From contig OX422207.1 of NCBI GenBank assembly GCA_949130495.1, positions 706,214,456 to 706,278,455 of the forward strand: a stretch of DNA of 64,000 bases, read 5' to 3'. Source of the stretch: Sambucus nigra (taxonomy: Eukaryota > Streptophyta > Magnoliopsida > Dipsacales > Adoxaceae). The stretch's first letter is position 1. Each line of letters opens with the position of its first letter. Position numbers and translations under genes: made by a program. The notes under the pieces are model-generated. The model was not told the origin of the DNA, searched no databases, and saw only the letters and a list, made by a program, of their open reading frames with translations. This document shows, one piece after another, positions 35,552-48,553 of the stretch.

Positions 35552-38003
35552 TGTGATACCCCACTTATTAAAATAAGAGGTGGCCATCCCATTACTCCAA
35601 TAATTACAGGAATCATAGATGGTCCATTCTTAGTATCACTATAGTATAATAAGTATATGAGATAACCACCAATTATTTTAGAAAACGGATTGTCAATTTT
35701 TTTTGTAAGTTAATGAAAAACATTTAAACAATCCAATTGAAAAGAAGGTGGGTATAAAAGAAGAATGTTGTTAGATAACCAACCATATACATCAAAATAA
35801 ACGAATAAGCTTTTGGTTAATAGACATTTACAAGCAGGTTATACCGAGTATTAAAGTACAATATCACATTATATAATACAATTACAAAACTTGGGCAACA
35901 CGCCTGAATGTGTAACCGATCATAACTGGAATAAAAAATAAGGGAAGCGTCTATATTAAGTATCCCATAACATCCGCAAAGTGTTACAGTTCCAGGACAC
36001 TGGGATAGAAAAGTCAATACGGGCGTCCTTGTGGCGGAGCACCTGGGCAAATATAAGATTCATTGAAAACAAGGAGATATAAACGGGTTAGGGCCCGGTT
36101 TAATATGATATGGTAGCCGTGTGAATAAATAGCATGACAGTTATGAACATTAATTGTCATAAATCAACTTAAATCGCTCTCCAAAATTTGCAATAATAAT
36201 AAATATCCTTACCTATCAATTCTAAATGCACAACCTAGCGCAATATCCAATAAAGTGATCAATATTCATACGTGCATGAAAATATAGATAAATCCTACTT
36301 AATGAGATTCCATTTCAGTTTCACACCATTTACTTCATAGTTCCTTTTCTCTTTATGAAGCATTTTCAAAGAAATTTATTTCACGAAATGCTTTTCAATC
36401 AATGACATTTCCACTTCAATAAGAATAGTTATAATCACATCATATAACGATTCTAAGACCATCCTTCCGGGTTCCCCCACTGGATGCGCCCCTAAATAGC
36501 TGTCATCTTCCAGGGCATATCTCCAAGACCACCTAGGCATCCTACATCGCGTGACGTGAGGAAGCGGCCATATACATTCGACAGTGAGTCATAATAACAC
36601 CCGGAATTACCTCACTTCAAACAATAATCTCACAATATATAATAACCGATCCTATGGCCGAGGACTATATTCACCCTACATTCATTTTCCAGGGGACTTC
36701 ACCTAGACTAGTTCATTTATAAAAAGTATCATTCGACTTCCTCTAATTTAACTAACTAAATTGATTCCCGAACTAAGCCCCTACTGTCAATTCTAACTTA
36801 GGTTCTTAAATTCTTTATTACTAGACTCAAATAATCTAGTTTCACTTCATTCAAGAAGGTTCCTAAGTCCCTATCTTAAAAGAAAGAAGCTAGAGGAAAC
36901 TATGCATTTTAGGGTGAAAAATAAGGGACCGGTCGACCGATCATGAGACCGCGATCGACCGCGCCTCTTTGGTTTTGATTAGAAAGGAATGCAGTAAGCT
37001 CATTTTGGAAGGCCCGATCGATCATTCCTTGGACCGCGATCGACAGCTCTCTGAATTTATACTTATCGAGGAAAGCAGTATGCCTCCGCCCTAAGGCCCG
37101 GTCGACTGGGCTTTGGGTCGCGGTCGACTGTGCCTATCAGACCCACGATTTTCACTTCTTCTACAATACTAAATCCCAAAACCTAAACCCTTTATTCTTA
37201 CACTTCCTTCATTGTCATCAACCAACAACATAACCACAACATTTCTCCACCACAACAAACCCCCATGACCAACTTAAATCATACAAACAACAAGATCTAA
37301 GGGTTAAACATCAATATTTATCAAAACCTAACATTTGTTCAATTATTCCCAAGACACAACTATCACCACAATTTATACACATGGAATCATAAATTGGCAA
37401 GTAAAAACTTGCCTTAGGGTTGTAGTCTCGGATTTCCTTTCGGTAGCAACAAATCCAAAGCCCAAGTCTTCAATTCTCTTTCTTTCTCTCTCTTTTCTCC
37501 ACACTTCTCTTTCTCTATCTCTCTCTCTAGGTTTAGGAACATATAATTGGGGATAAAAAGAGGGTTGAAAGACTTAATCATTCTTTTAACACTACACTCC
37601 ATCTTTAAATGTTAATACACCCTTAAAATGACTCGTAACTACATAATTAAGTTATTACCTGTCAAAAAGGCCCGAAACCCCGAAAATACAACATGGCACT
37701 TATTTTGACTATCTTAACTATTTTGGGACTAACCACGCCCTGTGAATTGGTATCCAGGATAACATAATTCATTTTGTTATCCAACATCACTTTAATCCAT
37801 AGCTATCGTTTAAAGCACAACGACGAAATAAAACATAACATGATGCTATTTACATTCACTTAATAGTAAATATGCAAAATCTAGTAAATATAATCTTTTA
37901 AATCACTTGAAATAATATTTATTCCATTATCCAATATTTTATATAATTACCTCACATGGTAAATTAATATAAAATAAATTACTCAAAAGTAAGGGTTATT
38001 ACA
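35552..38003 (-). repeat. 5' LTR of C (2452 bp)
   Basis: The plus strand runs from TGTGATACCCC to GGGTTATTACA. Compared with the 3' LTR it lacks 266 bp at 36701-36704, where ACCT is present once. The 3' LTR has ACCT at both ends of the extra segment (22724-22727, 22990-22993). Confidence 0.92.
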
Positions 38004-39541
38004 AAGATAGGATTGTCCCCTGTTCACAACCTCCCGTGATAGCAAGTATGGTAGGTATGTCATACACAAAATCAATATCATTATAGGCATTCATGCAACC
38101 TATCAGCTCATTAAGTATACACATAACCCAAATATTTAACTTATACATAGTATTTCTATCATTACTACTTACATTACACATACTAGATTACGAATACTCT
38201 CTCGCTCGTAACTCTTAGGGATAGCTCGTCGCTCCAATTATTATAAAGCGTCATACCTATTATATTACCCACTAACTCTGTTCTAATTTGACTCTTAGTT
38301 ATACTACTAAACACCACTTTAAATAAACATGCTACCCAGGGTTTGAAACAGAAGAAATATCCTAGAAATTGGAACTGTCGTTCGAACCAGAAGTTATCTC
38401 GTTTGAACGAGATAACATTCGTTTGAACGAGATTGAGCAGTTCCATTCCCAACCTCCACCTACTATGTTTTTCACTCATAAACATCCCCAAAACCCCCTA
38501 TAATCAGTCCCAAACTTCCTCCATTCAATTCCAATTCACTTTTCCACTTTAAAGGATAGTTTCTAACAATCTAAAAGCTCCCCAATTTATGTTTCATAGA
38601 ACCCTAAGTCATAAAGTTTCAAATTAAACCTTATAATCCCAGATTTAAATCATCAATTATCATCATAAATTCATGGTTATTCATCTAATCACATGGACAA
38701 TTCATCTCAATGTCAATTCAGCCCTAATATATCCTTTAATCATAAATTTCTCATCAATATACATGCAATTCAAGGGTGTTTCATTACCTACACTAACATG
38801 AACACTTTTAATGCTTAAAGAGAAAGATTTAAACACTTGCCTTATCAAAGACGGTCTTATACTTTGGTCTTGTTGGTATGGTTATGACCCTCATTCCTCG
38901 ATCTACGTAATGGTGGGCTCGGTGGTGAAAGAGGTGCACTTATGGTGGCTCTTCCTTAAAATTTTCTTCCTCTTTCTCTCTTTTTGGTCTCTCTCTTTGT
39001 ATCTAACTCTTTCTCATAGATGATAACGTAATCTAAACCACGTAGGAGACAATCTTAATTCTCTAATTTTCTTCCCTTAATGTACTCCAACAATACAATT
39101 TACCAAAATACCCATCCGGGGTGCCGATTCAACCTAAAATTGCCCCGGAACCCAAATTAAGCCCCGAGGTAGACTTTTCTGACTATCTCGATCATTCTAG
39201 ACTCAATGGTGCACTCAAAATGACCATATGAGCGAATTATAAATATTTTATTTTTTATTCTATTAATTTAGTCTCGACATGACAGACACGTGCGTCCCGA
39301 CTTAATTTCCATAACTGTCATATTTTTCACTCATGACCAAATTAATATTTTCATAATCATATATTACTCTACTCACTAAGTAATATTCAACAGAATTCTC
39401 ACCAATAAATACTAACTCTCGTCACGCGAGTAATTATTTAATTAAATCCCGATTGATTATAAATAAATTTCCCATTTAAATCAATTAATCATAATCCCAT
39501 AATTGAAATAAAATCTTCCCAAAAAAATAAGGGGTATTTTA
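38004..39541 (-). repeat. 5' LTR of B, 5'-terminal piece
   Basis: AAGAT at 38004-38008 is the second copy of the target site. From 38009 the sequence aligns with 14469-16087. The outer end reads ggggtatttta, where the other LTR has ggtgtattaca, so the edge is uncertain by a few bases. Confidence 0.8.
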
Positions 39542-39618
39542 ATGCTTACCGAATCTTTGCACATGAGGTAGTTAATTGGGTAACTCACAAAAAATCGCCT
39601 GAGCTATACAGTTGTCAC
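39542..39618. other. Target DNA next to B
   Basis: Seventy-seven bases between B and the hAT element, ending in the 8-bp duplication GTTGTCAC (39611-39618). No feature was recognised. Confidence 0.5.
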
Positions 39619-40687
39619 CATGGGCGGAAGGCTGTAGCCCGTGTCTAGCTGTGAAAAACAATCAAGTAATATAACTAGTAACCCAGGAAATAAACTCTCA
39701 CTAACTTAAGTAAAAGCCCATTTTTACTCCAAGATTCATTTTACCCAAAAAATGACATGGGAGATCGCAATTTTTTAACATCCGGGCCTCATATTTCTTG
39801 AGTTTCTATCATAAGCCACAACCTATAGGTTGTCTGACTTTCTTTATCTATCCTTTCTTTGAACTAAATCCTAATTTTTATCATTTGGTTGGAGACCTAT
39901 ATCTTTTCTATTGGATATTTGACTTTTCATATCCTCTCAAATATAACATTAATGATCGAGGTATGTTAAGTCTATCTATATGTATATGAAAACACTATAA
40001 TTTATAATTTTGTTGATTTTAGGAGTTTATATTATTTTTTTGGAATTGTTTGATTAATAAGGCTTTTTACTTTATTATTTGAGTGGTTTCTTTTTAGTTT
40101 TTTTTTTGTTGCAAAAATGGAATTATTTTATTTAAATGTTAATTTGTTGGTAGAGTCGTCAATTTGTCGTTAGTGTATAATACTAATAACATGTTAATTT
40201 GTTGATGGGATTGTTTATTTGTCATTGTTAACTAATATATATTATTTTTCGCACTATCGTAAGCTCTTAGAATGTGTTTGATTGATAATAGTATTATGAA
40301 AAAAAAATGAAAATTGTCTTATTTTACTTGATTATTTTTTAGAATTGGCAAAAAAGTACAACATGATAATGCACATTTGAAAATTTATCGTTGAAACTTT
40401 TTCTTTGGAGGTGATGTAAGAATTTTTTTCATGATTTTTTTTCATCCTCTCTAATCAAAATATGTACTAAAAGAACCCCTGCCTTCCCTTCTCGACACCA
40501 TAACATGATTTAAAATGATTGTATTGTGTGCATAAAAAAGTTGTGATTTCATGACAGAGAGAAAAAAATAGGAGTGACTTTAGAACAACCCTAATCAAAT
40601 TCACCCTTTGGATATAATGTTAAGTAAAAACTATTAATCATTCTTTATACTATCCCGCCCGGATGTAAAATCCTAGCTCCGCCACTG
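39619..40687. mobile_element. hAT-type non-autonomous DNA transposon (1069 bp)
   Basis: It is flanked by perfect 8-bp duplications GTTGTCAC at 39611-39618 and 40688-40695, the length typical of hAT elements. The right end read inward is CAGTGGCGGAGCTAGG, a common plant hAT terminus; the left end, CATGGGCGGAAGG, is a diverged partner. The interior is AT-rich with no transposase reading, only a 63-codon frame at 39798-39989, so it depends on an external transposase. Confidence 0.78.
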
Positions 40688-40695
40688 GTTGTCAC

Positions 40696-43100
40696 AAGCA
40701 TTTCTCTGAATTATTTTTCGTGCTAGAAGTAAAAAAGCTCCCAGCTCTATGCATTTTGTTGTAGAGACTCTGAAATGTACATTTAAAAATCATCACTAAA
40801 AGGTCCTAAAAGATGGCGTTGTAAAAAACAAATGCATGATTCAAGGTTTTTTAGATTAAAAATAGTTTAGAGGGGTTTCTTAGAAATAATGTATAATCCA
40901 TGTGGACTTTTTACATTTTACACAATTAATTCGGAAGTTATTTTGACGATTTCCATGTTTATTAAGAATTTGTCGATGGGGTTTGAATAAGAAGGGGCAG
41001 ATTATATCTTGGGGAAGACATCGGTTTTTGTTAGGGAACACGAGGGTTTTTCTTTTTTTAAACCCTTTTAAACTAAAAAAAAACTGATAATTTTGATATC
41101 GAACTTGATGTTTTTCGCCACTATTAAAATGATTTTGACGAAATATATTTTATAATAATAATAATAATAATTTTCTATTAAAATAAGTGTTTGCTTCACA
41201 TTAAACATTTTATTTGGGTGACGATGTATGTACGATGAATTTGTTATACTGGAATGAGATTGAATTATATATATACCTAACTAAGCGTGTCCTTATGTAC
41301 TCTCACAATTCAATCGTTACAAAGGTATGCCGATTTTCATTTTTAATTTTTCCCTAGTACTTTGTTCATTTAAACAGCTTAATAGATTTACATTTATAAT
41401 AATTTCATTACTCACAGAAAAATATTCTCCATCATCGATTCATATTACTTCTTCATATATTTCATGGTATCTCAATGCAATTTATTATTTTTTAATTTTT
41501 GCATACCCTCCTTAAATATATTAACCGTTGCGTATGTTGTAGTTATAGGTTATTTTAAAAAAAAATTCCATGTTAATCATTTGTTGCAATTCCTTTATAT
41601 TTTGGTCTATACCTAATTTAAACCGACTTCTTCAAAATTTAGATATATTTTAAACATACTTGTGCTATCCACTGTTAATATATTTTTTGCAATGCTGTAT
41701 GTGTTGTTGATATATGTTGTATAAATTTTTTTTTCCATGTTAATCATTTACTGTAATTCCTTTACATATTTGTGTAGACCTAATGTAAATCTATCTATTC
41801 ATTTTTTACTATGTTAATAATTATATTTATTCTAAAATATTTTGTAATTGCTACTTATTTTAAGAAATTTTTCCATATTTTTAACCAGTGTTATAATGTC
41901 CCAAACTATTAAAAAATAAAATTTCCCCGTCATGTTGCGGTCTATGAAATAATGTTGATGTTCATATATTTATCAACTATTTCAAAAAATGTTGTTAATG
42001 TATTTGGAATTTTTGATTTGATTACATCTCATATTATTCTCTTCTTTAAATTTTTGTAAAATGTTTGGTATCATATTTTATGTGTTTGACACATTACTTA
42101 GTGAAAATATGGTACGATATGAAATTGGTATACAATTTTTTTTCTTCATACCTCCATTTTCATAAAAAAAAATAAAGCTTAATAAATATAATTGTATAAT
42201 GAGGAAGGAATACTACACAATCATCAAATTCGAGAAGACTGCTATAGACAATTCTTTCGTTGATGATTGCAAAAGCACATCAAAGGTAATATATTATACA
42301 TAACACTGCAACATGTTTAATTGAGGAGGAGGACTGAATCCAACAAGGATTTTTTACATGCCAAATGGAACGAACACATACCGCTCCAGGATCAAAATAT
42401 GCTTCAGATTTTGTTGTTCTTGGAAATTGTGGGTTTTAACCGAATTTCTATAAACAGCTCGTTGTAATTTCTTATAAAAATTTGGTAATAAAATTACTTT
42501 TATTTTTATTTCAAAATTAACTCTTATTTAAACCTTAGAATTTATTGTGTGAAATAAGAGAATAAACAAATAAATAAATTTTGATGAATTCGGCCACGCA
42601 TCGTGTGCCCTGCATGCTAGTCCACTTATAAAAATTGGTGGGAACGTGAGAAGCTGCATGGAAATTTTAACTTGCCTATCACGATAAAAGAGGATATTTG
42701 TTTCAACTTTCCTATCACCATAAAAGAGAAAATTTTAACTTGCTTATCACCATTAAAGTTCCCCATAGTCGTGAATGGGACAAAAAATGCCTTTAATAAT
42801 TGGTGTTTCAAACATTTTGAAATTCAAATGAAACCTCCTATTGTGCCTGCTTTGAAGTTGTTCCTCCTATTATTGGTAAAGATAAATTCAATTATTTTTA
42901 TACCTTATGTTTTGTTGATTATATTTGGTATAAAAGTTAAAAATATATATTTGAACTGAGAAGTCCGATAAGTGCTTAGGCAAGGATGGTCACAAACAAA
43001 AAAAAATTATTATTATCTTTTTCAATCCTAAAGATAAAAACTTTAAGCAAGTTAAACCCAATAAAAACTTGCACCAATTAAAATCGTTTTGTTGTGAAAA
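40696..43100. other. Unassigned AT-rich DNA
   Basis: No gene is supported. A TATA-like attatatatata precedes a CT-rich stretch at 41264-41320, which could be an old promoter. An imperfect tandem duplication with a period of about 167 bp covers 41530-41800 (ttccatgttaatcattt at both ends). Three short copies of a unit containing ttgcctatcac-ataaaag lie at 42665-42770. A 30-codon exon-like reading with a GT donor is at 42199-42291. Confidence 0.4.
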
Positions 43101-44688
43101 ATTGATTTTCCAAATTTTATATGAAACAAGCATTTAGATGATAAGAAGATAAATTAAATAAATAATCCACAACGCACCGATGTATGAAGAAAATTCACAA
43201 TGAAAAAAATCTCGGATGACCCAGCCAAACATATCACTATGATAAAGTATTACAAAGAATAGATAGTAGACTTACTCATAGAATTGTATACCTCGCAAGC
43301 CTTGATTCTCTTCTATCTTCAACCTCTCCTCTACATTACAATGTAGGAGTCCACCCACGCAAGCTGCCAAAATGCATGAATCCACGTACACCTCGATATT
43401 GACCGATGAGGATCAACAACCATCTACAAAATTGAAACACGATATATGGCTTCTTCGTTGTAATACATCAAACCAGTATGGAGTCCACTGCACAAAATTT
43501 CTTTTTTCAAGATGAAGAGAAAATAAAATTTGGTACCCAACACAAAGATCCCAAAGCAGATGACTACGTAAACTTGGATCTTTAAACACAAAGGGTGAAA
43601 CTAGGATTTTGAAACTTTTGTAAACAAGTAGGGAATTGATTTTTTCCATATATTCTTGAAAAAAATGAGTCCAACAGGCCTTAAATAGAAAAAAATAGGA
43701 AATTAGACACGACGAACTCTTTCGAATGAAAATTCGTAGTTCATACAAATGAAAGGCCCATTTTGTTATAATGAATCTCATGTTTATTCGAATGGAGAGA
43801 CTTTCTTGTTCACTTCCAATGAGATTTCTTATGCTTACAGATAATCCTAGTTTGATGTTTGTTATATGAACATTCTAATGCGATATTAAAGTTGATTCCA
43901 TCTTAATCTTACCTTTATTCTAACAAGTTCTATTTCTTATTTTAACGAGATCTGAACTTCATTCTAACTAACTACCAACTTAGTTCTAACGAGCTTCAAA
44001 CCAACACAATTATTTTCATTAAAAATAAATTTAAAATAGTTCTAAACAATTTTGTTTAGAAACAATCACCCTAAAATATATCTAATGACCATACTAAAAA
44101 TGCATCCATATCTTACGAGATCCATTATAAACATGAAGACAAACATGGCAAGTAAAACAAATCATGATGTGTATCTACTCTGAAGCTTGGCCTATTTTTC
44201 TTCATCATACATGTCATGGTCTTACGAGATTGACAATAAAAATCCTAACCTATGACTCAAATATTTTGTCCGAAATTAAGTCAATTACAAAGAAATTGAC
44301 GCAATTGAAAATTTTCCCATACAAATCTCCTGCTTTGGTTATTCTAGTAGAAAACCAAAATAAAAATTCTATTATCTGTTAAGATCTCTAAAAAGACTCA
44401 ATCCCCAACTCCCTAAAGGAAAAAAAAGGTACAGACGCTCGATAGACACAAATGATGAGTAACTTGGCACGCTTAATTTTTTTTTCGCATGTCGAAACCT
44501 GCACGCTTAAACATACCTTCCAATACAAATAGAATGTAACAAGTATAAAATTCACATAAGAATTCAATTTCAAACAATGTCTAAAATAATCTCAATCTAT
44601 GTAAGATGTCTCTCCCTAAGATAAAGATATCCTACTCACGAAAGCAAATATACCATTTTCCTCCTCTTTTGTTCAAAAATAGGCAAAG
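43100..44688 (-). repeat. Possible copia LTR remnant
   Basis: Read on the minus strand, 43400-43130 has a ctgggtcatccgaga stretch followed by T-rich sequence and gtgcgttgtgg. This recalls the R/U5 end of many plant copia LTRs (Leu-Gly-x-Pro-Arg-like leader and T-rich tail). The ends are not clear and no TSD was found. The 122-codon minus frame at 43413-43781 has no recognisable motif and is probably chance. Confidence 0.25.
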
Positions 44689-45442
44689 TGATAAGCATCC
44701 AAAAGTCTATATTTTATATCCTAAATAGACGTATTTTAATTTTTAATTCTCAACAAAATTGGGTTTTATGCACGTAATTATTTATTGTGCAAACTTGATT
44801 GCAGTTACGGTTCCGAAAGCTCTATTTCAAGGGAATTTGCAGGAAGAAAGGGCTAAATAACCTCTCTTATAACCCTAACCTACCCCGTAACCAAGCCTAA
44901 ACCTACCCCGATCCCGATGTGTGTTGAGTTTGTACTTGTATTCATTTTTATATTGTTACTCTGAGTCGTTTTTATTTTTAGAATTTATTTTAGATTTATT
45001 TAGGATTTATTTGCAATTCTTTTATATTTCTTTTTATTTAGTGTCATTTTATTTTGATTTTGATTTTTTAGTTTTGATTTTATTTTTATTAGGATAACTT
45101 TTTTAAGGAATTTATTTTTTAGTTTTATTTGACACTGTTTTCAGTTTTTATAGATTGTTAATTTTTATTTTTATTTTCTTATTATTTACAATTTAATAGG
45201 TTTTATTATTTTTATTTTATTTTTAGTTTGATTTTTTTTAGTTATGATATGATTTTTATTTTTTTTTAATTTTTTTTTAGTTTAGATAATTTTAATTTTT
45301 ACTTCTTTCTTAAGGTATAAACACACACACACCATTCCATACACCTATAACACACTCAAACATAACTCAGACACCCACATACACTATCCTACACCTCATA
45401 CACATCATAACAACAAACCCTCATCTTCAAACTCCCCAAAAC

Positions 45443-45484
<42 letters not shown>

Positions 45485-47530
45485 CTTCCACCATAACAAA
45501 AACTCATCTCTCAATCGCCCACCACCTCTACCATCCAATCACCACCGCCAATACCCACCACCTCGGCCCGCTGCTACAACCAACTGCCGACCCCTTCCCC
45601 CTCTACCCTAAACCCAATCACCCATACCCTAAAACTCAGGTGACCCAGTTGTAGTCCAACTATAAAATCCCTTCCCTAGCGTCACCAACCCGAACTAATT
45701 TCCTATGCCTAATTCTGACCCCTGTTCAACCAAAGATATCTCCAACCCGAAACCCACCTTTGCAAACCGACCCCCATACCTAGTTTAGATCCAACTTCCA
45801 ATCACCTTTTGGAAAAATCAGCACCATCTTGCCATCCAATAATTTCCAACTCTGACCACATGCAGTCACATCACCATGGCAACACCTAAATTCGACCTTA
45901 TACCCACCTCTTAATCGCCATCTCGATACCCAATAACCTTAAACCCATCAAAAATTCGAACCAGACCCACTTCTGATTCCAAACCCATTTCCCATCACTT
46001 CATAACTCGGATGCCCATTTAAATATCCAAGCTTCGACCCATTTCATTTTCTGACTCTCCACAAGAACCACGACCTACTCCACTGGACAAAACCACCTTG
46101 ACCCTCTCCCATACCTGCAACCCGAATTCAATACCTCTCATGCCCATATCCCATTGAACCATCTTCAAAGACCCAACCTTATAACCTCCCTTTTTACCAT
46201 TACTCGATTTCATCCATCTACCAAATCCAAAAAAATAACACAAGCCCCTACATGTTAAAAACTTTATTATCAATTTTCAAAAATATCCCCAACTTGCCCC
46301 TCATATCAAATCTGATTTGTTTCTCACCATTTCCCACATGCACTCACTCATCATTACTAAAATACCCTTATTCCCCCTCTGACACCTCATAAACCTCATG
46401 CACATCTTAATTCTCTCATTTATACCCCTAGTCACTTGCACACTATAAAATAAAAGGAAGAAGAAGACCCAATAAGAAAAAGAGAATTCTAGAGCTAAAA
46501 AAATTACATATAGAGAGAGTAGGATTTTATTTTTAGAAATTGTTTTTGTGTTTTTTTAGTGATTGTAATTAATTGAGAAAATTGTTGAAGTGTTGATGAT
46601 CAATTGCCAATTCAAGTCTATTTGGGCTTGATTATTTTCTCTTCAATTCTCACTTAATGCTTTTCCTTGGTTATAATTTTTGTTGGATGATGATTATGGA
46701 GGGCTTATCTCCCATTCAAGGGATGAATTGAATCCCCCATGAATCCAATTAATTTAGTTTGTTTAATTCCTTTGATTAGTAAATTTAATTCCTACTCTGA
46801 ATTTTTCATTGAGAAATGAAAAATAATCCTTGAGAAAGGACTGAAAATTGTATTAATATTTTATCATTTGATTCAAACTAGAGATAAGCGTATCAAATTG
46901 ATTAAAATGTTAACATAATTTTCATCTACTCTTATTTTATCTTGTCTAAATTAAAATTAGTTGGGTTAATTGATCATAGAGGGTGATTCATTTGATTAAT
47001 TTTAATTCATTTTTGAGTTAAATTTGTGGGAACTAAAATTATTTTTCTAAAATGATATTTAATTAATTCGTTAGTGTAATGGGAATTACGTATTGAATTA
47101 CATAAATATTTTGGAATTTAATCCAATTAGAATACTTCAAATTGGATTAGTTGTGTGCATTGGGGGTGGATATACATCCCTTGAACTATTCTCTCATTTT
47201 GTTACATTTGACTCACTTTTTATAACACACTTTTACTTAGTTCTTCACATTTTTATTGTAGTTGAGTACCACTTTTCTTATTTAGTTCTTAGTTTAGTTC
47301 ACTTCCACATCTCAAAATTGTTTTAATATTGAAAAAGCAAACAAAAAATAGAAAAACTAAAAATATAAAATATAAAAATTAGATAGAAATAAATTACATG
47401 TGTTTTTCTCTCATTTCACTCCCTTGATTTGGATTGATGCCTCACTTACCACTATTCTCTAGTTTTGTTCTACTTTTACAGGGAATTGAAGGATCTGGAT
47501 GATCTCGGTTCTCACAACAACGACAACACA
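44689..47530 (+). repeat. 5' LTR of F (2842 bp)
   Basis: It starts TGATAAGCATCC and ends cgacaacaca. It holds a CA-rich and CT-rich segment (45311-45483 with a (TC)n run), a long C-rich stretch (45480-46400) and a TATA box tataaaat at 46444-46451. The minus frame 46019-46273 reappears in diverged form in the other LTR (57966-58223). It is a composition effect, not a gene. Confidence 0.88.
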
Positions 47531-47550
47531 TAATGAATCGTCTAATCAAA

Positions 47551-47563
47551 TGGCGCCGTTTCC
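47551..47563 (+). promoter_or_regulatory. Primer-binding site of F (Asp tRNA type)
   Basis: tggcgccgtttcc matches the start of the Asp tRNA primer-binding site used by Athila elements. It lies 20 bp after the LTR end. Confidence 0.8.
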
Positions 47564-48553
47564 ATTCTTTGGAGCTCAAAGCACTGGACAGGATCCATTT
47601 TGTGATTCATTTGTATTTTTCATTTTTGTACCATTTTCATTATTTTAAAAGGTTTGTATTAGGTTTATTTAATTCTTGGCTTCTATTGCGGTGCTTGGAG
47701 ACACCATTTATTTTTCATTTTAATTTCCAATAATTAATTGAGTAGAAAAGCATGATAGGGAAACCGAACAAGGTAGAGAAAGGGCATCCAAAGGCGAGGA
47801 AATGAAGCCTCTCTACCTTAGGTCGGTTGAACTCTCGAGGCCGAGTGAGATAGGAGATATCTCCCCTCGGTCGACTCAAATCGTTCATCACCCCATGGTA
47901 CAAAAACCGTGAGAGGTACATTTCTAAAACCCTCGCACCTCTCCTGTCAACGAGACAATTTTTGTGTGTGACTACGTGCACTTGATTTTTATTATCGCAT
48001 TTATTTTTGAAAATGTGTGAAGAATTAATCAATTAAGACCTGCACCTGGTTATTCACGAGAAAGGATTTCATCACCCGACTCACTCGCTTACCAATAGTG
48101 TGCTACCCTAGCTATTATTAAATTTAAAATCAATCAACTAGCTAGCCCCTAGGAACACATTTTTGCAAAGGCGATCGCTAAGATAATTTTCATGATTTTT
48201 ATCGCCTGCGGACTTATTTAAAATTTGACTACCCCTTTCACTAATTTTCAAAGATAAGAATTGGCTATGTGTTAGTTAGGAATTCTCCTTGACTTGTGTG
48301 TGCCCAATTCCATCCTTCGGTAGTCAAGTTTTAGTGAGTTCGTCCAAATTTCGAGTTCGATTATTTTTCCCCATCTTTTTTTCCAAAAAAAAATCGAAAA
48401 TATATTCTTCCCTTAATTTTACAAAAAATTCCAAATATATTTTCTTATTTTAAATATTTAAAAAACCAAACACTCCAAAAACATTTTCTTCATTTTAAAC
48501 TCCAAAAATATTTTCCTTCTTTTTTTTCAAAAGCGCAAAAATTCCCTCTTTGC

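Larger units (their letters stand above)
21579..38003 (-). mobile_element. Element C: chromodomain Ty3/gypsy retrotransposon (Tekay type), split by D
   Basis: Both LTRs are present (21579-24341 and 35552-38003) with perfect AAGAT duplications. On the minus strand gag starts at 35369, is interrupted by D (28855-35218), resumes at 28854 and is followed by protease, RT, RNase H, integrase and a chromodomain-like tail. The domain order, LTR ends TGTAATA...TATCACA and the C-terminal motif fit Tekay-type chromoviruses. Every domain carries stops or shifts. Without D the element is about 10 kb. Confidence 0.93.
14214..39541 (-). mobile_element. Element B: gypsy-like LTR retrotransposon, interrupted by C, its 3' LTR cut by A
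   Basis: On the minus strand the order is a 5' LTR in two pieces (39541-38009 and 21578-20354), a PBS at 20351-20340, the interior 20339-16088, and the distal part of the 3' LTR (16087-14214). The 3' LTR stops where A is inserted, so its remainder should lie upstream of A outside the window. The two LTR copies align across the C insertion: sequence on both sides of 21578/38004 matches unbroken sequence at about 14440-14500. Confidence 0.8.

Noticed and set aside
43413..43781. Minus-strand ORF of 122 codons
   Set aside because: Composition like random AT-rich translation, no motif and no supporting signals.
44870..44890. Telomere-like ccctaacc words
   Set aside because: Only two partial units inside the F LTR, not repeated.
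46019..46273. Minus-strand ORF in the F 5' LTR, with a counterpart at 57966-58223
   Set aside because: Both copies lie in matching LTR positions in a C-rich stretch; the reading differs by shifts and has no family.
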